Source: Microbacterium sp. K24
GTDB taxonomy: Bacteria > Actinomycetota > Actinomycetes > Actinomycetales > Microbacteriaceae
Length of the DNA: 64,000 bases
Assembly (NCBI RefSeq): GCF_004794465.1
Contig: NZ_SSDJ01000146.1
Coordinates: 1-64,000 of the forward strand
Reading direction: 5' to 3'
Shown: in pieces, positions 35,491 through 43,458 of the stretch
Position numbering within the stretch: the first letter of the stretch is position 1
Layout of the letters: every line of letters starts with the position of its first letter
Position numbers and translations under genes: made by a program
Notes under the pieces: generated by a model
What the model was told of the DNA's origin: nothing
Databases searched by the model: none
The model's input: only the letters and a program-made list of their open reading frames with translations

Positions 35491-36588
35491 TCAGGCCGAT
35501 CCGGCCGTGAGCTCGTCGAGCATGCCGGTGAGCAGCTCGATCCGCTCCATCATCGAGTCCATCGACACCCACTCGTGGTCGGCGTGCGCCCCGGCACCGC
35601 GCGGGCCCAGTCCGTCGAGCGTGCGGGCTCCGACGGCGGCGGTGAAGTTGCCGTCGGATGCTCCGCCCGCAGAGACCGCCTCGATCTCCGGATGCCGAAG
35701 GCGCGCGGCCACGCGACGCGCGCAGTCGAGCAGCTCGGCCGAGACGCTCTCCTCCATCGGCGGGCGGTTGATGCCGCCGGTGACGTCGACGGTCACCCCG
35801 TCGGTGTGCGCGCCGAGGCGCTGCATCGCGGCATCCACGCGTTCGAGTTCGCCGAGCGTCCACGCGCGCACGTCGACGCGCACCTCCGCGTGCTCGGGGA
35901 TGACGTTGGTCACGGTCCCCGCCTGAGCGACCGTCGGACTCACCGTCGTACCCGCGTCGTCGTCCGCGAGTTCGGGCAGCGCGAGCACGTGATGGGCGAG
36001 CTCGGCCAGAGCACTCCGGCCCTTCCATGGTTCGAGCCCGGCGTGCGCAGCCCGTCCGGTGAAGGCGATGCGGTAGATGCTGCCGCCGCGACGGGCGATC
36101 TTGAGGGCGCCGTCGAGGCTCGGCTCGAGCACCAGCACGGCGCCGGCGCGCCGCGCCTCTCGCTCGATGAGCGCGCGCGACGTCAGGGAGCCGATCTCCT
36201 CGTCGCTCGTCAGCAGCACCGCGACCGCACCCGGCCGGGCGATCCGCGCGAGGGCCGCAGCCATGATCACGATGCCGGCCTTCATGTCGAAGACACCGGG
36301 GCCCGTCGCGCGGTCGCCGTCGATGCGGAACGGGCGGTCGACGATCGTGCCCTTCGGGAAGACCGTGTCGAGGTGGCCGATCAGCAGCACCGCGGGGGCC
36401 TCGCCGCCTGACCAGCGCAGGTGCTCGACGCCGTCGACGGTCTCGATGATCCCCGCCTCGCCGACGACCGGGTCGAGCCACGAGCGCACGAGCTCCTGCG
36501 CAGCCCGAAGACCCGCGACATCACCCGTGGGCGTCTCGAGGGAGACCAGTTCGGCGAGGCGCTGGGCGGCCTCCTCCCGCGGGGTCAC
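35491..36588 (-). CDS. M20-family metallopeptidase (glutamate carboxypeptidase-like)
   Basis: The 365-aa protein shows the M20 metal-binding sites: GHLDTVFPKG (His and Asp), a GVFDMKAG segment (bridging Asp), DEEIGS (general-base Glu), and a late ADHEWV His. The dimerisation insert lies in the middle. The family removes C-terminal Glu or other residues, or deacylates amino acids. GTG 36588 overlaps the end of the dehalogenase-like gene. It is thus second in a two-gene unit. Confidence 0.85.
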   Translation of the reverse strand: MTPREEAAQRLAELVSLETPTGDVAGLRAAQELVRSWLDPVVGEAGIIETVDGVEHLRWSGGEAPAVLLIGHLDTVFPKGTIVDRPFRIDGDRATGPGVFDMKAGIVIMAAALARIARPGAVAVLLTSDEEIGSLTSRALIEREARRAGAVLVLEPSLDGALKIARRGGSIYRIAFTGRAAHAGLEPWKGRSALAELAHHVLALPELADDDAGTTVSPTVAQAGTVTNVIPEHAEVRVDVRAWTLGELERVDAAMQRLGAHTDGVTVDVTGGINRPPMEESVSAELLDCARRVAARLRHPEIEAVSAGGASDGNFTAAVGARTLDGLGPRGAGAHADHEWVSMDSMMERIELLTGMLDELTAGSA

Positions 36589-37463
36589 GCGCGCACCTCC
36601 GCGGCGGCGAGGAACGCACGCAGCGCGGCCGCGGTGGCATCCGGCGCTTCTTCGGCCAGATAGTGGTCGGCTTCGATCGACGCACCGGCGACCCCGGGAG
36701 CGTACGTCTCCCAGGTCGCGAGCACGTCGAAGTGGCGACCGACATAACTGTGAGCGCCCCACAGGGCGAGGGTCGGGCAGGCGACCGTGCCTCCGGCCGC
36801 CCGGTCCTCCCGATCGTGCTCGAGGTCGACCGTCGCTGCAGCGCGGTAGTCGGCCCCGGAGGCGAACACGGTGTCGAGGTCGAAGCAGCGGAGGTACTCG
36901 TCATAGGCGTCGGGCAGCCGGTCTCCGTCGTGCCGTCGGCCGGTGAAGCGGCTGCGCAGCCAGGTCTCACGGTCGGCGCCGATCAGCGCCTCCGGCATCC
37001 CGTCGTCTCGCGCGAGGAAGAACCAGTGGAAGTACGCCGTCGCCATGGCCCGGTCGACGTTCTCGAACATGTGCAGGGTCGGCACGATGTCGAGAACGGC
37101 CAGTGCGGTGACGGCATCCGGATGGTCCAGCGCCATGCGGTGCGCGACGCGGCCTCCGCGATCGTGCCCGACGACGGCGAAGCGCGTATGGCCGAGTTCG
37201 CGCATGAGGGCCACCTGGTCGCGGGCCATCTCGCGCTTGGCGTAGTGCGGGCCCCGCGGCTTCGCGGAGTCGCCGTACCCGCGCAGGTCGGCGGCCACGA
37301 CGGTGTGATCGACCGCCAGCGCCGCGGCGACGTCGTTCCACATGGCCTTGGTCTCGGGGTAGCCGTGCAGCAGCAGCACGGGACTTCCCGATCCGCGCAC
37401 CTCGGCCGAGATCTCGACGCCGTCGCAGTCCACGGAGACCGGCGTGCGGGGTGTGGTCATCAT
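36585..37463 (-). CDS. haloacetate dehalogenase-like alpha/beta hydrolase
   Basis: The 292-aa protein has HGYPE, nucleophile Asp101 in GHDRGGR, acid Asp125 and base His267. Arg102 and Arg105 match the pair that binds the carboxylate in fluoroacetate dehalogenase, and His146, Trp147 and Tyr206 fit its halide pocket. The spacing matches the Rhodopseudomonas enzyme RPA1163 (D110, R111, R114, D134, H155, W156, Y219, H280) with one 4-residue shift. This predicts cleavage of a carbon-halogen bond in a haloacetate, or an epoxide or ester relative. It is the first gene of a unit with the M20 peptidase. Confidence 0.8.
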   Translation of the reverse strand: MMTTPRTPVSVDCDGVEISAEVRGSGSPVLLLHGYPETKAMWNDVAAALAVDHTVVAADLRGYGDSAKPRGPHYAKREMARDQVALMRELGHTRFAVVGHDRGGRVAHRMALDHPDAVTALAVLDIVPTLHMFENVDRAMATAYFHWFFLARDDGMPEALIGADRETWLRSRFTGRRHDGDRLPDAYDEYLRCFDLDTVFASGADYRAAATVDLEHDREDRAAGGTVACPTLALWGAHSYVGRHFDVLATWETYAPGVAGASIEADHYLAEEAPDATAAALRAFLAAAEVRA

Positions 37464-37488
37464 CGTCCAACTCTCGATCCAGTCAGCA

Positions 37489-37514
37489 AGTCAATCACGT
37501 TGACTATAGCAATG
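37489..37514. promoter_or_regulatory. TAGTCA-type site, copy 3, upstream of the dehalogenase-like gene
   Basis: AGTCAA, five bases, TTGACT is a perfect inverted repeat (37489-37505), and it is followed by ATAGCAATG so that GTTGACTATAGCAATG matches the site at 34530. The minus strand again has TATAGT as a possible -10. Confidence 0.45.
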
Positions 37515-37563
37515 ACCATCGATCGGGGATAGGGGCGGCATCCCGAGCAGCGGATGCCGGCGC

Positions 37564-38505
37564 TCAGGCCCCCGCGACCCTGGCGCGGTAGTCGCGCGGG
37601 CTCTCTCCCCGCTCGCGGCGGAACGCGGCGCTGAGCGCGAACGGCGTGCTGTAGCCGACGGCGTCCGCGATCGATGCGAGCGTTCGGCCCGGGTCGCGCA
37701 GCAGGTCGGCTGCCGTCTTCAGCCGCCATTCGGTGAGGTACGCCATCGGCGGCTGTCCCACGAGCTCGGCGAAACGTCGCGCGAAGGTCGCACGCGAGAC
37801 GTTCACGGCCGCGGCCAGGGCGGCGAGGGTCCAGGGGCGTGCCGGGTCTGCCTGGAGGAGGCGCAGCGCCGGCCCGACGACCGGGTCGGCCTGGGCGCGG
37901 GACCATCCGTTCTGATGTTCCGGATCGGCGAACCACGAGCGGATCGCGCCGATCAGCAGCAGGTCGAGCAACCGGTCGAGCACGACCTCCTGTCCGGGCA
38001 GATCGCGGGAGATCTCATCGGAGAGCACCCGCACGAGCGCGGCGCTTCCCCCGTCCGCGCGCACCAGCGCCACCGGCGGCAGCATCCCGAGCAGCGTGTC
38101 GCTCACCTCGCCGCGCACCTGATAGGTGCCCGTCAGCATCTCGGTCGCGCCTTCGGGATCGTTCCCCCAGGTGCGCACCCCGACCTCCGTCAGGTAGTGC
38201 CAGTCGACGCCGGGGCGGAGGGTGGGATTCTGCGCCGGGTCGATCACCACATCGATCGGACTGGCCGGGTCGTCGGCGACGGTGTAGCGGTGGCCGGGCC
38301 CGCGCAGCAGCGCCATGTCGCCGGGGGCGACCTCGACCGGGTCGCCGTCGTCGGGCACGATCCATGCCCGTCCCTGGGTGAGCACCAGAAGAGTGAGGGG
38401 CGCGTCATCCTCGATGCGCATGGCCCACGGCGGCGACAGCACCGAGCGCAGGATGAAGGCCCCGGCGGCGCGGGAACGGTCGAGGAGGGCGGTCATGCTG
38501 TCCAT
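37564..38505 (-). CDS. AraC-family regulator with cupin-type sensor
   Basis: The 313-aa protein has an N-terminal cupin_6 domain (LLVLTQGRAWIVPDDGDPVEVAPGDMALLRGPGHRYTV) and two C-terminal AraC HTH units (TLAALAAAVNVSRATFARRF and TLASIADAVGYSTPFALSAAFRRERGESPRDYR). ATG 38505 or 38496 can start it. It is divergent from a DUF1772 gene and probably controls it; this pair occurs in many bacteria. Confidence 0.85.
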   Translation of the reverse strand: MDSMTALLDRSRAAGAFILRSVLSPPWAMRIEDDAPLTLLVLTQGRAWIVPDDGDPVEVAPGDMALLRGPGHRYTVADDPASPIDVVIDPAQNPTLRPGVDWHYLTEVGVRTWGNDPEGATEMLTGTYQVRGEVSDTLLGMLPPVALVRADGGSAALVRVLSDEISRDLPGQEVVLDRLLDLLLIGAIRSWFADPEHQNGWSRAQADPVVGPALRLLQADPARPWTLAALAAAVNVSRATFARRFAELVGQPPMAYLTEWRLKTAADLLRDPGRTLASIADAVGYSTPFALSAAFRRERGESPRDYRARVAGA

Positions 38506-38586
38506 GGTCGACAATCTAGACGATCGCGTATGCTCACGCTGGTTCTGGCCATTCCTCGTCTCGTGCGGGCGCGCTTCACTGGACGC

Positions 38587-39054
38587 ATGACACTCACAGA
38601 TCTCGTCGCCGCCGGATTCCTCATCGCCGTCGTCGCCACCGCCGTGGTGAGCGGGGTGTTCTTCGCGTTCTCCTCGTTCGTGATGCCGGCGCTCGCGCGA
38701 CAGGCATCCCGCGACGGCATCGCCGCGATGCAGTCGATCAACATCACGGCCGTGCGGCCCGCCTTCATGAGCCTGCTGTTCGGCACCGCGGCGCTCACGG
38801 CAGCGGTCGGCATCGCGGGATTCGGCGACCCGCGTGTCGTGATCGGTGCCGCCCTGTATCTGGTCGGCGTCATCGGCGTCACGATCGCCGCGCACGTGCC
38901 GCGCAACAACGCCCTCGCGGCGATCGACCGCGATGCCCCGCAGGCCGAGTCCGCCTGGCGCCGCTACCTGACCGGGTGGCGCCGGTGGAACCACGTGCGC
39001 TGGATCGCGGCCGGCGCGAGCTCTGCAGCCTTCCTCACCGCGGTCGCGGGGTGA
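38587..39054 (+). CDS. DUF1772 (anthrone oxygenase-like) membrane protein
   Basis: The 155-aa protein has four hydrophobic segments and the DUF1772 pattern (SGVFFAFSSFVMPAL, MQSINITAVRPAF, NALAAID, and the final WRRWNHVRW). The fungal relatives are anthrone oxygenases, but the bacterial role is unknown. The upstream ATG at 38530 is possible but ATG 38587 matches the family start. The end overlaps the following minus-strand gene by 20 bp. Confidence 0.8.
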   Translation: MTLTDLVAAGFLIAVVATAVVSGVFFAFSSFVMPALARQASRDGIAAMQSINITAVRPAFMSLLFGTAALTAAVGIAGFGDPRVVIGAALYLVGVIGVTIAAHVPRNNALAAIDRDAPQAESAWRRYLTGWRRWNHVRWIAAGASSAAFLTAVAG

Positions 39055-39550
39055 ACGCCTCGGCCGCAGCGAGCAGCGGCGCCAGGTCGTGGGCCGAGGT
39101 GTTCACGCGGAGCCTGGTGCCGTCCGCGGCCTTCACGACCAGCATCCGCCGCCTCCCCCTGCCGCTCGTGCGGTGCGACACGATGTCGCGATAGCGGATC
39201 ACCCGCTCCGCGCCGAGCATCGTCCGGAAAGCGACCGCCTCCGCACCGGGCGCGACGTACCAGTTGCGATAGGCCAGCACTACGACCAGGCCCACGGCCA
39301 CCAGCACGACCGATGCAATGCGGAACGGCACCGGGTCGCGCATGTCGCCGCTGCCGAAGCCCAGCATTCCGGCGAGCAGGCCGAGCGCCAGCAGGGCTGC
39401 CGCGGCATACGCGACGTACCGGGGCAGGCGGATGCGCGTATCCCGGGCCTTCGCCTGGCTCGGCCTCACGAACAGCGAGCGCACGAGGACCACCACGACC
39501 ACCAGCGCCACCGCGAGAAGGACGATCTTCAGCACGACGGCGGGGATCAT
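39035..39550 (-). CDS. two-span membrane protein with PH-like C-terminus
   Basis: The 171-aa protein has hydrophobic segments at about residues 3-27, 45-66 and 78-95, followed by a soluble C-terminal part (YVAPGAEAVAFRTMLGAERVIRYRDIVSHRT) that resembles bacterial PH-like domains. The function is unknown. Its end overlaps the DUF1772 gene tail-to-tail. Confidence 0.6.
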   Translation of the reverse strand: MIPAVVLKIVLLAVALVVVVVLVRSLFVRPSQAKARDTRIRLPRYVAYAAAALLALGLLAGMLGFGSGDMRDPVPFRIASVVLVAVGLVVVLAYRNWYVAPGAEAVAFRTMLGAERVIRYRDIVSHRTSGRGRRRMLVVKAADGTRLRVNTSAHDLAPLLAAAEAFTPRPR

Positions 39551-39662
39551 CCTCCGACCGTACCAACCCGTCGCCGCGACGAGCACCGCTCCGTTCGTGG
39601 TTCGATAAGAGGGACCATCCGTCGCGCGGGGCCGCTGACGCGCAGCATCCGAGGAGCATCCG

Positions 39663-40178
39663 ATGACCACCGACCGTCCGATCGTCGTGATGGGGGTCAG
39701 CGGTGTCGGCAAGACGACCATCGGCCAGGAGCTCGCACGCCGGCGCGGCGCGGCCTTTATCGACGCCGACGACCTGCACAGCCCGGCGAACGTCGCGAAG
39801 ATGAGCGCCGGCATCCCGCTCGTCGATGCCGACCGCTGGCCCTGGCTCGACCTCGTCGGCGCGGCCCTCCTCGCCGAGCCCGGCGTCGTCGTCGCCTGCT
39901 CGGCGCTGCGGCGCATCTACCGCGATCGGCTGCGCGCGACCGCACCCGAGACGCTGTTCGTGCACCTCGCCGCCGCGCCGGCGCGGGTGGCCGCACAGGC
40001 CGAGGCGCGCGAGGGCCACTTCATGCCGCCGGCGCTGCTGCGGTCGCAGATCGCGACGCTCGAACCCCTCGAGCCCGACGAGCGGGGCATCACCGTGATC
40101 GTGGATGCTGCACCGGACGCGCTCGTGGACCGCATCGTCGCACTGCTGCCAGGTGAGCCGGAGGGTTCCGAGAAGTAG
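39663..40178 (+). CDS. gntK: gluconokinase
   Basis: The 171-aa protein is a P-loop kinase with Walker A GVSGVGKT at residues 11-18 and the gluconokinase motif DADDLHSPANVAKMSAGIPLVDADRWPWL. ACSALRRIYRDRLR and EGHFMPPALLRSQ are also typical. It phosphorylates gluconate to 6-phosphogluconate with ATP. No gluconate permease is adjacent. The start ATG 39663 follows a GAGGAG-like site. Confidence 0.9.
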   Translation: MTTDRPIVVMGVSGVGKTTIGQELARRRGAAFIDADDLHSPANVAKMSAGIPLVDADRWPWLDLVGAALLAEPGVVVACSALRRIYRDRLRATAPETLFVHLAAAPARVAAQAEAREGHFMPPALLRSQIATLEPLEPDERGITVIVDAAPDALVDRIVALLPGEPEGSEK

Positions 40179-40190
40179 GCTGATCCCATC

Positions 40191-41027
40191 ATGCAAGAGT
40201 TCTGGCAGTGGGCGGGCAACTTCTGGTGGCTCATCTTCCCCATCATGGGGATGGCCGGTGGTGCCGCAAAGGCGTGGGAGCGCAACTCGAGGCGCCGGCA
40301 TGAGCGCCGCCTCGAGACCCTGAAGGTCAAGGCGCAGCTGAAGACCGCCGAGATCGAGGCGCGGGCACTGAACCAGCAGATGAAGCGCCGCGGGCCGTCG
40401 ATCGTCGACACGCGAGCCTCCGTCGCTCCGGACGATCTGCTCGTGCGCCTGTTCTCCGAGCACGACGAGATCACCGCGCGCTGGCTGGACTACGAACTCG
40501 ATGTCGCGAAGCTCATCGCGTTCCCGGCGATGAGCGACGGCCGCCAGCCGCTGACGGCCGCGTTCCTGCGGGCGAAGAAGACGGCGGATGCTCTGCGCCC
40601 GGCATCCGCCGAGGCCAAGGTCAGCGAGCACCAGGTCGCCGAGTACCTGCAGGCCGTCGGCGACTACGCCGTCGCCTTCGAGATCGCCGAGAAGGACGCC
40701 CGGCGCCTGCGAGACTCGACCTTCACCGAGCCGGAGCGCAAGCGCCTCGAACGCGCGCAGCAGCTGCTCAAGGTCGCGGTCGACGAGTCGGCCACCCAGG
40801 CCGAGCGGAACGTCGCGTACAAGCGGGTGCGCGAAGAGCTCGACGGGCTCATCCTGCTCTCCGACGACGCGGTGACCGCGCTCGAGAAGCAGGTCGCCCG
40901 CGAGATCTCGGCGGCGCCCGCACCAGAGCCCGCACCAGCACCGGAGCCCGAGCGGATGCCGGAACCCGAGCGCATGCCGATCGCCGACCCGCTGCGCCCC
41001 GCCCCGCCGCAGCGCGAGGGCGCGTGA
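40191..41027 (+). CDS. hypothetical membrane-anchored coiled-coil protein
   Basis: The 278-aa protein has one N-terminal hydrophobic segment (about residues 5-25), a charged coiled-coil region (about 30-68), a long helical middle and a Pro/Glu-rich tail with PEPAP and PERMPEPERMP repeats. I do not recognise a family. It starts 12 bp after gntK and overlaps the SDR start by four bases, so it belongs to a transcript with both. Confidence 0.65.
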   Translation: MQEFWQWAGNFWWLIFPIMGMAGGAAKAWERNSRRRHERRLETLKVKAQLKTAEIEARALNQQMKRRGPSIVDTRASVAPDDLLVRLFSEHDEITARWLDYELDVAKLIAFPAMSDGRQPLTAAFLRAKKTADALRPASAEAKVSEHQVAEYLQAVGDYAVAFEIAEKDARRLRDSTFTEPERKRLERAQQLLKVAVDESATQAERNVAYKRVREELDGLILLSDDAVTALEKQVAREISAAPAPEPAPAPEPERMPEPERMPIADPLRPAPPQREGA

Positions 41028-41884
41028 CCCCCGAGAGCACGACCGGTCGTCGCCAGACGATCGTCATCACCGGCGCCTCCGACGGGATCGGCGCCGCTGC
41101 CGCCCGCCAGCTCGCGGCATCCGGCAATCGTCTGATCCTCGTCGGGCGATCGCCGGAGAAGACCGCGGCCGTCGCGAAGGAGGCGGGTGCCGAGTTCTTC
41201 ACGGCCGACTTCGCCCGGCTCGACGACGTGCGCGAGCTCGCCGCGAAGCTCGCCGACGCGGTCGGAGATGACGGCATCGACGTGCTGGCGAACAACGCGG
41301 GCGGCATCTTCGGAGATCAGACCCCGACCGTCGACGGCTTCGAGAAGACGATCCAGGTGAATCACCTCGCGCCGTTCCTGCTGACGAACCTGCTGCTCCC
41401 GCAGCTGCTCGCGGCGGAAGCCGCGGTCATCAACACCTCCAGCGTCGGCCACCGGCTCTTCGGGCACATCGACGTCGACGACCTCGACAATCGCCGCAAG
41501 TACAGCGCGAACAAGGCATATGGCGACGCGAAGCTCGCGAACGTGCTGTTCACGAAGAGTCTGCACGCGAAGTTCCACGGTCTCGGCCTGAGTGCCGTGG
41601 CCTTCCACCCCGGAGTCGTCGGCACGAACTTCGCGGCGGGGTCGTCGAGCGTCATGCGTCTGATCTACCGCACACCGCTGCGGCGCCTCGTGACCATCAG
41701 CTCCGACAAGGGCGGCGAGACGCTGCGGTGGTTCATCGAGGGCACGCCTGACGAGACCTGGCAGTCCGGGGCGTACTACGACGAGCGTGTGCTGACGACG
41801 CGCGTGAACCCCCAGGTCGAGGATGAAGCCCTCGCCGAGGCGCTCTGGCAGAAGAGCGCCGAGCTCGTCGGGGTCGACGCCTGA
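41024..41884 (+). CDS. short-chain dehydrogenase/reductase (SDR)
   Basis: The 286-aa protein has the cofactor motif TGASDGIG near residue 17, NNAGG, and the active-site Ser (INTSSVG) with YSANKAYGDAK in place of the classical YxxxK (a YGDAK is present). HPGVVGTNF is the usual post-active-site segment. It resembles retinol dehydrogenase-like SDRs. GTG 41024 overlaps the upstream gene. Confidence 0.82.
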   Translation: MTPESTTGRRQTIVITGASDGIGAAAARQLAASGNRLILVGRSPEKTAAVAKEAGAEFFTADFARLDDVRELAAKLADAVGDDGIDVLANNAGGIFGDQTPTVDGFEKTIQVNHLAPFLLTNLLLPQLLAAEAAVINTSSVGHRLFGHIDVDDLDNRRKYSANKAYGDAKLANVLFTKSLHAKFHGLGLSAVAFHPGVVGTNFAAGSSSVMRLIYRTPLRRLVTISSDKGGETLRWFIEGTPDETWQSGAYYDERVLTTRVNPQVEDEALAEALWQKSAELVGVDA

Positions 41885-41950
41885 ATCGGGCATGAACGCG
41901 CGGCGTCCGCGGCTGCACCAGCGGTCAGCATCCACCACGGAGGGAACACC

Positions 41951-42745
41951 ATGCAGATCGACCTCACCGGCAGGACCGCTCTCGTCACGGGTTCGACGCA
42001 GGGTATCGGGCGGGCGATCGCCACGGCGCTCGCGGATGCCGGGGCACGCGTCGCCGTCAACGGACGAAAGCCCGACACCGTGGCATCCGTCGTCTCCGAG
42101 CTGCAGGGCGAGCGGGCCGAACGCGACCTGGTCGCGGCTGCCGGCGACGTGACCGATGCGGCCGGTGCGGATGCCGTGCTCGCGGCCACCGGCGACATCG
42201 ACATCCTGGTCAACAACCTCGGCATCTTCGGCGCGACCCCCGCACTCGACATCACCGACGACGAGTGGCGGCGCTACTTCGACGTGAACGTCCTCGCCGC
42301 CGTGCGGCTGATCCGCGCGACGCTGCCCGGTATGAAGGAGCGCCGCTGGGGCCGGGTGCTCAACATCGCCAGCGACTCGGCGGTCGTGATCCCGGCCGAG
42401 ATGATCCACTACGGCATGTCGAAGACCGCGCTGCTCGCGGTCTCGCGCGGGTTCGCGAAGGATGCCGCCGGCACAGGCGTCACGGTCAACTCCGTGCTCG
42501 CCGGCCCCACCCACACCGGCGGCGTCGAGGACTTCGTCTACGAGCTGGTCGACAGGTCGCTGCCGTGGGACGAGGCGCAACGCGAGTTCATGAAGCTGCA
42601 CCGACCGCAGTCGCTGCTGCAGCGGCTCATCGAGCCCGAGGAGATCGCGAACATGGTCGCGTACCTGTCCTCCCCGCTGGCCTCGGCGACGACCGGCGCC
42701 GCGGTGCGCGTCGACGGCGGATACATCGACTCGATCGTTCCGTAG
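41951..42745 (+). CDS. short-chain dehydrogenase/reductase (SDR, FabG-like)
   Basis: The 264-aa protein has TGSTQGIG, NNLGIFG, active-site Ser in IASDSAV and YGMSKTALLAVSRGFAK (Tyr and Lys). GGAGGGAAC precedes ATG 41951. The order suggests a common transcript with the SDR before it. The substrate cannot be inferred. Confidence 0.85.
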   Translation: MQIDLTGRTALVTGSTQGIGRAIATALADAGARVAVNGRKPDTVASVVSELQGERAERDLVAAAGDVTDAAGADAVLAATGDIDILVNNLGIFGATPALDITDDEWRRYFDVNVLAAVRLIRATLPGMKERRWGRVLNIASDSAVVIPAEMIHYGMSKTALLAVSRGFAKDAAGTGVTVNSVLAGPTHTGGVEDFVYELVDRSLPWDEAQREFMKLHRPQSLLQRLIEPEEIANMVAYLSSPLASATTGAAVRVDGGYIDSIVP

Positions 42746-42749
42746 CCGC

Positions 42750-43097
42750 TCAGGGAGCCGCGCCTTCCGACTGCTGGGTCAACCAGTGGAAGACGGCGGT
42801 CGGGTCCTCCGCCAGCAACGTACCGCCCTGCGCGCTGCCCGCCATCGCTTCGGCGAGCGGTCTGAAGCCGTCCGCGCGATCCGCGACGTGCACGCCATCC
42901 GAGCGCCCTCGCTCCATTCCGAAGCGGACGCTGCACGCTCCGCGGTCGAGCAGGAGCTGCCAGACGTCCATCTGCAGCGGGCCGTCGAGCCGGCGCACCG
43001 ACCATCCGGCCTCGAGCAGCTCGCCGGCCAGCCACGCCGCCGCCTGATCTCGCGCCGACAGCCGAGCGAGGAAGTCCGCGATCCCTGGGCTGCTCAC
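42750..43097 (-). CDS. conserved hypothetical protein
   Basis: A 115-aa soluble protein with a GW/LDGPLQMDVWQLLLDRGACSVRFGMERG core and a W-rich end (FHWLTQQ). I do not recognise its family. GTG 43097 is the likely start, since the longer frame to 43232 runs through a hairpin and across the short ORF region. Confidence 0.5.
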   Translation of the reverse strand: MSSPGIADFLARLSARDQAAAWLAGELLEAGWSVRRLDGPLQMDVWQLLLDRGACSVRFGMERGRSDGVHVADRADGFRPLAEAMAGSAQGGTLLAEDPTAVFHWLTQQSEGAAP

Positions 43098-43129
43098 GCT
43101 CGTCAGAGTAGCGCGACGCCCGGCGAGCC

Positions 43130-43189
43130 GATGCTGGATCGAAAATACCGCGCGGCGGCCCCCGCGCGATGCATTTCTGATCCAGCATC
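43130..43189. repeat. hairpin element upstream of the corA leader
   Basis: GATGCTGGATC and GATCCAGCATC form an 11-bp perfect outer stem around an inner CGCGCG/CGCGCG stem. It stands between the divergent hypothetical gene and the short ORF. It may be a terminator for incoming transcription or a regulatory structure. Confidence 0.5.
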
Positions 43190-43230
43190 CGTAGGGCCTC
43201 TGCGTGACCGCTCCGGTTTCGAGGAGTAAC

Positions 43231-43344
43231 ATGGCCCCTCGGGTCGTGTGGCCCCCGAGAGTCCGAAAGGCGGTGATGGCGATGTCCGGTGATAGTTACG
43301 ACGCCGCCACCGCTGCGTCGCGACTCCCTGCGCTTTCGCGTTGA
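43231..43344 (+). CDS. short upstream ORF before corA (leader peptide candidate)
   Basis: A 37-aa ORF starts at ATG 43231 with GAGGAGTAAC directly before it, an unusually good ribosome site. It begins MAPRVVWPPRVRKAVMAM, with PR and WPP near the start, and ends TAASRLPALSR. Proline-rich leader peptides upstream of magnesium transporters are known in enterobacteria (mgtL, corL). Here it lies 114 bp before corA, so a regulatory leader is possible. I do not know a named family. Confidence 0.5.
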   Translation: MAPRVVWPPRVRKAVMAMSGDSYDAATAASRLPALSR

Positions 43345-43458
43345 GCATCCGCTCCGCGTTCCCGCACGTCCTTCCGCAGCGTCGGCGGCGTCATCCGCCC
43401 CTGACTGATCTGCGCACCCGCTGACTGCGGCGTGCGCCTGCGAGAACGGATGCGCATC

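Noticed and set aside
43190-43458. A known Mg2+ riboswitch (M-box) before corA
   Set aside because: I could not match conserved M-box core words; the short ORF is the clearer signal.
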